A stretch of DNA of 64,000 nucleotides from CATQHQ01 sp965243805. GTDB lineage: Bacteria; Gemmatimonadota; Gemmatimonadetes; Longimicrobiales; Gaopeijiaceae. A program made the position numbers and the translations under genes. Of this stretch, positions 60,200 to 64,000 are shown one piece after another. Location of the stretch: contig OZ251577.1 of NCBI GenBank assembly GCA_965243805.1, positions 1,116,001 through 1,180,000 on the forward strand. The letters are read 5' to 3'. Within the stretch, counting starts at the first letter, position 1, and each line of letters opens with the position of its first letter. The notes beneath the pieces were generated by a model. The model saw nothing but the letters and a program-made list of their open reading frames with translations. It searched no databases and was not told the DNA's origin.

Positions 60200-61458
60200 C
60201 GATCGTCCACGTCGAGACCGGCCGCCGGCTGTACGGCGGCGCCTTGCAGGTGCTCTACTTGGTGCGCGGTTTGCGCCGAAGGGGGGTACCCAGCGTGCTC
60301 CTAGTGCCGAAGGGTTCCCAGGTGGCCTCCAGGGCCCGGGAATGGGGGCTGCCCACCGACGAGTTCCGCTACTGGGGAGAAGCGGACGTCACGGCGGTCT
60401 GGCGGATGGCGCGCCGCTATCGCCGGGCAGGCGCGCTTCTGGTCCATGTCCACTCCCGGCGGGGGGCCGACACCTTCGGGGGCGTCGCCGCGGCGAGGGC
60501 CAACGTCCCGGCGGTGCTGACACGTCGCGTCGACAACCCGGAACCCGGCTGGGCCGCCCGCCGAAAGTACCCTGCATACAGCCACGTGGTGGCGATCTCC
60601 GAAGCGGTCCGCAAAGCGTTGACCAGCGCGGGCGTTCCGCCGGAGAAGATATCCCTGGTGCCGTCGGCGGTGGACGTGTCGGAGTGGGGCAACCCCCGCA
60701 CCCGGAGCGCCCTCGACCGCCAGTTCAACCTGACCACCGGCGCACCGGCGGCGGCCATGGTGGCCCAGTTCATCCCCCGCAAGGGCCACCGACTGCTGGT
60801 GGAGGCTCTGGCCGCCCTGCGCGCGCACAACGCCAACGAGGCCCGGGACAAAGCCAAGGCCAGAACGTCGCCGCGGGGCCAGCAGCCGCAGGCGCTGGTG
60901 AAGCAGTCGCAGGCACTGGTGAAGCAGTCGCAGGCACTGGTGAAGCCCCGGATGCCCACGGTGGTGCTCTTCGGCCGGGGTCCTCTGAAGAAGGCCGTGG
61001 CCGCCTGGGCCAAGACGGCGGGCGTGGCCGACCTGATCCGCTTCGCCGGCTACCGGGACGACCTTCCCAAGTGGCTGGGCGCCTTCGACTTCCTCGTCCA
61101 TCCAGCGACCACGGAGGGGTTGGGGGTGGCGGTGCTGCAGGCGGCGGCGGCGGGGATTCCCGTCGTTGCATCGAGAGCCGGCGGCTTGCCCGAGGTCGTG
61201 GAGGACCGCAAGACGGGCTTCCTCTTCAAGCCGGGAAGCCGTGTCGAGCTCGCCGCCACCCTCTCCGCCATCTCCGGGGCCGGGGCGCGCCTTCCCTCCC
61301 GCGAGATGGGTCGCCGGGCCCACCGCCGCGTCCAGAAGCTCTTCTCCGTGGACTTGATGGTGAACGGCTGTCTGGACGTCTACCGCTCCGTCCTTGGGCC
61401 GGAGTGGCAGCAGATCGAGGCCCGGCAGGCGCGGCCTCAGCTGGCGCTGGTGCGGTAA
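60196..61458 (+). CDS. Glycosyltransferase family 4 protein with an internal repeat
   Basis: A 420-residue GT-B transferase. GRRLYGGALQVLYLVRGLRRRG is the GT4 N-terminal loop; VVAISEAVRKAL and VAQFIPRKGHRLLVEAL are typical. The donor site is FDFLVHPATTEGLGVAVLQAAAAG near residue 297. It probably extends the LPS core. Between the strand ending EALAAL and the next core strand VVLFGRG, about 25 residues of low complexity, including QALVKQS repeats from 21-bp units, are inserted. The start overlaps the GT9 gene (ATGA). Confidence 0.85.
   Translation: MTIVHVETGRRLYGGALQVLYLVRGLRRRGVPSVLLVPKGSQVASRAREWGLPTDEFRYWGEADVTAVWRMARRYRRAGALLVHVHSRRGADTFGGVAAARANVPAVLTRRVDNPEPGWAARRKYPAYSHVVAISEAVRKALTSAGVPPEKISLVPSAVDVSEWGNPRTRSALDRQFNLTTGAPAAAMVAQFIPRKGHRLLVEALAALRAHNANEARDKAKARTSPRGQQPQALVKQSQALVKQSQALVKPRMPTVVLFGRGPLKKAVAAWAKTAGVADLIRFAGYRDDLPKWLGAFDFLVHPATTEGLGVAVLQAAAAGIPVVASRAGGLPEVVEDRKTGFLFKPGSRVELAATLSAISGAGARLPSREMGRRAHRRVQKLFSVDLMVNGCLDVYRSVLGPEWQQIEARQARPQLALVR
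60889..60951 (+). repeat. 21-bp in-frame tandem repeat in the GT4 gene
   Basis: Units 60889-60909, 60910-60930 and 60931-60951 (last partly diverged) encode QALVKQS twice and QALVKPR. The first two differ by one base. Confidence 0.92.
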
Positions 61459-61462
61459 AGCT

Positions 61463-62323
61463 TTGTTCCTCTCGGTGATCGTCAGCACCTACGACTCTCC
61501 CGAGTGGCTGGAGAAGGTGCTCTGGGGCTACCTGGTCCAGAGCCATCGCGAGTTCGAGCTCCTGGTGGCCGACGACGGCTCGTCCCACGCGACAGCCCGC
61601 CTCCTGGAGCGCTTCCGGGACTCGGGACTGGCCCTGCGCCACATCTGGCAGCCCGACCGAGGCTTCAGAAAGTGCCGCATTCTCAACAAGGCGGTGCGCG
61701 CCTCCCGCGGCGCCTACCTCGTCTTCTCCGACGGCGACTGCATCCCCCGCGCCGACTTCCTGGCGGTGCACGCCGGGCTCGCTCGGAAGGGACGCTTTCT
61801 TTCCGGCGGCCACGCCAGACTCTCCCGGTCGGCCAGCCTTGCCGTCGCTCGGGCCGACGTGAGCTCGCAGCGCATCTTCCGCCCGAGTTGGACGGGGAGT
61901 CACGGCGTCCTCGACCTCAAGTCCACCGCCAAGCTAGGCCTCCCCCGCTTCGCCGCCCCCGTCGCCGACCGCCTCACCACCACACGCGCCACATGGAACG
62001 GCGGCAACGCCTCCGGCTGGCGCGAGGACGTACTGGCTGCCAACGGCTTCGACGAGCGCATGGGCTACGGCGGCGAGGACCGAGAGTTCGGCGAGCGGCT
62101 CGAGAACGCCGGGATCAGAGGCACCCAGGTCCGTTACCGGGCCGTGTGCGTCCACCTGGACCACGACCGGGGGTACAAGGACCTGGACCGCATCCGACAG
62201 AACAAGGCGATCCGCCGGAAGACCCGTTCCGAACGCCTCACCTGGACTCCTTACGGAATCGACCAGCACGCCGACGAGCACGCCGCCCAGCGCGCACCCC
62301 CGCACGCAGCCCCGCCGCCATAA
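61463..62323 (+). CDS. Glycosyltransferase family 2 protein (LPS core type)
   Basis: A 286-residue GT-A-fold transferase. The core starts LSVIVSTYDSPEWLEKVL, with VADDGSS near residue 35, a SDGDC metal-binding-type DxD region near 91, and a C-terminal galactosyltransferase-type motif WNGGNASGWREDVLAANGF with GYGGEDREF near 205. It probably adds a core hexose. TTG at 61463, four bases after the GT4 stop, is the best start, but GTG at 61475 is possible. The Ala/Pro/His-rich tail (last 15 residues) is outside the fold. Confidence 0.8.
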   Translation: MFLSVIVSTYDSPEWLEKVLWGYLVQSHREFELLVADDGSSHATARLLERFRDSGLALRHIWQPDRGFRKCRILNKAVRASRGAYLVFSDGDCIPRADFLAVHAGLARKGRFLSGGHARLSRSASLAVARADVSSQRIFRPSWTGSHGVLDLKSTAKLGLPRFAAPVADRLTTTRATWNGGNASGWREDVLAANGFDERMGYGGEDREFGERLENAGIRGTQVRYRAVCVHLDHDRGYKDLDRIRQNKAIRRKTRSERLTWTPYGIDQHADEHAAQRAPPHAAPPP

Positions 62324-62332
62324 AGAGCCCCG

Positions 62333-63508
62333 ATGAACCATCTCCGTTCCTTCCGCGACGAGTTTCCGGTCGCGAGCAGCTTCGTGTTCCTGAACCATGC
62401 GGGGGTCGGTCCCACATCCAAGCGGGTCGTGGACGCCGTCCACCACTTCATGGACTCCTTGGCCACGGTGGGCCGGCCGAGCTTCGAAGAGTGGGAAGCC
62501 CTGGCCGACGAGTGCCGGGGACGCTTCGCCCGACTGGTGGGCGCCGAACCGGAGGAGATCGCCTTCGTGCGCAACACCTCCCACGGGCTATCGCTACTGG
62601 CCTCCGGGCTGGACTGGCGCGACGGCGACCGGGTGGCCGTGGCGACCTCCGTGGAGTACCCGTCCAACGTCTACCCCTGGATGGACTTGGAGCGGCGGGG
62701 GATCGTCGCCTTGGACCATGTGGAGTGCGACGACGGCACGGCGACCCCCGAGGCGGCGGCCGCGGCGATGAGGCCCGGCACCCGGGTGCTGGCGGTGAGT
62801 TCGGCCCAGTATGCCACCGGTGCCGTCACCGACTTGGCGGGGCTGGGCGAGCTTTGCCGCGAACGGGGCGTGCTGCTGTGCGTGGACGGCATCCAGACGG
62901 TGGGCGCCCTGCCGCTGAACGTGAAGGCGGCCGGCGTCCACTTCCTGTCGGCCGACAGTCACAAGTGGCTGCTGGGGATGATGGGGATCGGCGCCGTCTT
63001 CGTGGACAGCTCCATCGTGCGCAACGTCCATCCGCCCCTCCTGGGCTGGCGGAGCACCACCGAAGCGTTCGACTTCGACCGAGTCCACTTCCACCTTCAG
63101 CAGACCGCCGGCCGCTTCGAGGAAGGCAGCCTCGCCTACCCACTGATCGCAGGCTTCTCGGAGGCGCTGGCCCTGCTGGAGGAAGCAGGGGTCGATGCGG
63201 TGGCGGCCCATGTGGAGTCGCTGGTGGAGGAGTTGGCGCGGCACCTGGAGGCACTGGGTTGCGAGACGGGGCCGACGCCGCCCCGGAGGCGTCACATCCT
63301 GGTCTTCCGCCACCCCAACGTGGACGGGGAGCGAATGCTGGACGGGCTAGCGGAACGAAGCGTGGTGGCGTCGCTGCGCCGAGGCTGGGTTCGCGCCTCG
63401 CCTCATCTCTACAATACGCCGGAGGAGATGGAGCAGGTTGCCGAGGCGGTCCGGGAGGTCGTGGAGTCGGTTGGGAGGTCTCGGCTCGCGCCCGCTAGAA
63501 GCGGTTGA
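62333..63508 (+). CDS. Class V aminotransferase (cysteine desulfurase-like fold)
   Basis: A 391-residue PLP enzyme. FLNHAGVGPTSKRVVDAV near residue 19 and FVRNTSHGLSLLASGL near 78 shape the cofactor pocket. CVDGIQTVGALPLNV near 182 contains the PLP-pyridine Asp, and SADSHKWLLG near 206 contains the Schiff-base Lys. The family includes cysteine desulfurases, isopenicillin N epimerase-like enzymes and kynureninase-like proteins; the substrate is not evident. No SufE- or IscU-like gene is nearby, which argues weakly against a dedicated Fe-S role. It follows the GT2 gene by nine bases and converges with the dehydrogenase, overlapping by 14 bp. Confidence 0.8.
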   Translation: MNHLRSFRDEFPVASSFVFLNHAGVGPTSKRVVDAVHHFMDSLATVGRPSFEEWEALADECRGRFARLVGAEPEEIAFVRNTSHGLSLLASGLDWRDGDRVAVATSVEYPSNVYPWMDLERRGIVALDHVECDDGTATPEAAAAAMRPGTRVLAVSSAQYATGAVTDLAGLGELCRERGVLLCVDGIQTVGALPLNVKAAGVHFLSADSHKWLLGMMGIGAVFVDSSIVRNVHPPLLGWRSTTEAFDFDRVHFHLQQTAGRFEEGSLAYPLIAGFSEALALLEEAGVDAVAAHVESLVEELARHLEALGCETGPTPPRRRHILVFRHPNVDGERMLDGLAERSVVASLRRGWVRASPHLYNTPEEMEQVAEAVREVVESVGRSRLAPARSG

Positions 63509-64000
63509 TCACGGCCATCCCCAGCAGGTCGTAGCCGTCCATTCCCTTCAGGACTTCCACGCCTTGGGCCAGGGACACGGTGCGGGTCACCAACCGTCGC
63601 GGATCGACGAAGCCCGCTGCGACCATGGCCAGCATCCGATCGTACTCGTGGGCCTGCATTCCGTGGGTGCCCACCATCTCCAGCTCCCAGCCGATCACCC
63701 GGTCCATGGGCACGCGAGGGTGACGGTGCTCGCCGGTCATGAGCCCCGCCTGGATGTGGCGGCCCCGCCGCCGCAAGCACGCCACGGAGTTGAAGCAGGT
63801 GTCGGGGTGACCTAGGGCGTCCAGGGAGACGTGGGCGCCGCCGCCGGTCCGCTCCCGCACCTCCTCCGCCACGTCCGGGGACCGGGAGGCGTCCACCACA
63901 GCCGCCGCGCCCACCTTCACGGCCATCTCCAGCGCGTCGCGACGGATGTCCACCGCGACCACTCGCGCACCCAGTGCCGCCGCGATCGTCACCGCCGCCA
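63495..64000 (-). CDS. Zinc-type alcohol dehydrogenase family protein, 5' end outside the window
   Basis: Only the C-terminal 167 residues are present; the frame is open to the last base. It begins inside the NAD(P)-binding Rossmann domain (TIAAALGARVVAVDIRRDALEMAVKVGAAAVVDA, with Asp after the second strand suggesting NAD preference). It continues through VSLDALGHPDTCFNSVACLRRRGRHIQAG and GWELEMVGTHGMQAHEYDRML to the family C-terminus. The zinc-binding N-terminal half lies beyond the window, so metal ligands cannot be checked. The medium-chain dehydrogenase family is clear; the substrate is not. Confidence 0.85.
   Translation of the reverse strand, partial: AAVTIAAALGARVVAVDIRRDALEMAVKVGAAAVVDASRSPDVAEEVRERTGGGAHVSLDALGHPDTCFNSVACLRRRGRHIQAGLMTGEHRHPRVPMDRVIGWELEMVGTHGMQAHEYDRMLAMVAAGFVDPRRLVTRTVSLAQGVEVLKGMDGYDLLGMAVINRF

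Noticed and set aside
60889..60951. Possible CRISPR-like repeats
   Set aside because: The units are adjacent with no spacers and lie inside a coding frame; no cas gene is present. The same applies to the other tandem arrays.

Overview
The window is a high-GC stretch of a Gram-negative (diderm) chromosome. It carries a full Tol-Pal system, an LptD-like LPS-assembly protein, a LolA-like carrier, KdtA, a heptosyltransferase-type GT9 enzyme, Wza/BY-kinase polysaccharide export and Tat components. No rRNA, tRNA, IS element or CRISPR array was recognised. Gene content and order (tolQ-tolR-tolA-tolB-pal-cpoB, nrdR-tatC-lptD, polyprenyl synthase-DUF4321-tatA, efp-accB-accC) and the giant Ig/cadherin adhesin suggest Gemmatimonadota or a related high-GC phylum. 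That placement is inference; no marker gene was compared.

Region 1 (1-23.6 kb) is a surface-polysaccharide locus. It holds several glycosyltransferases, two asparagine-synthetase-type amidotransferases, an O-antigen-polymerase-like protein, a Wza-type export protein and tyrosine kinase on the minus strand, a PglD/NeuD-type acyltransferase, two sugar-nucleotide epimerases, a WecA/MraY-type initiating transferase with an unusual C-terminal extension, and a MurJ/Wzx-like flippase. A visibly less GC-rich two-gene insert (a P-loop ATPase plus an unknown partner, 1539-5009) and an HTTM-type membrane protein lie near its left end.

Region 2 (23.6-37.1 kb) is envelope housekeeping. The tol-pal operon starts by overlapping the last sugar epimerase and is followed by nrdR, tatC, lptD, an FN3 lipoprotein behind a perfect sigma-54 promoter match, ftcD, a polyprenyl synthase, a DUF4321 protein and tatA. 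Region 3 (37.2-47.4 kb, minus strand) has an Rpn-family nuclease-like gene, a 2252-residue Ig/cadherin/beta-barrel adhesin with a 20-base homopolymer just upstream of its start, and a PpiD-like chaperone. Region 4 (47.6-64 kb) has aroQ, efp, accB, accC, comB, ftsK, lolA and rimO. It continues with an LPS-core block (kdtA, then GT9, GT4 and GT2 genes) interrupted by a second Rpn-like gene, then a class V aminotransferase and a zinc dehydrogenase cut by the window edge.

The most striking sequence-level feature is the large number of short perfect or near-perfect tandem duplications (12-36 bp units, two to five copies). They sit on gene junctions, often duplicating start codons, stop codons or Shine-Dalgarno sequences, or appear as in-frame insertions in otherwise conserved enzymes (FtcD, a GT4 enzyme, the TolB signal peptide). 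The ATPase two-gene insert is the best candidate for an undescribed functional system.
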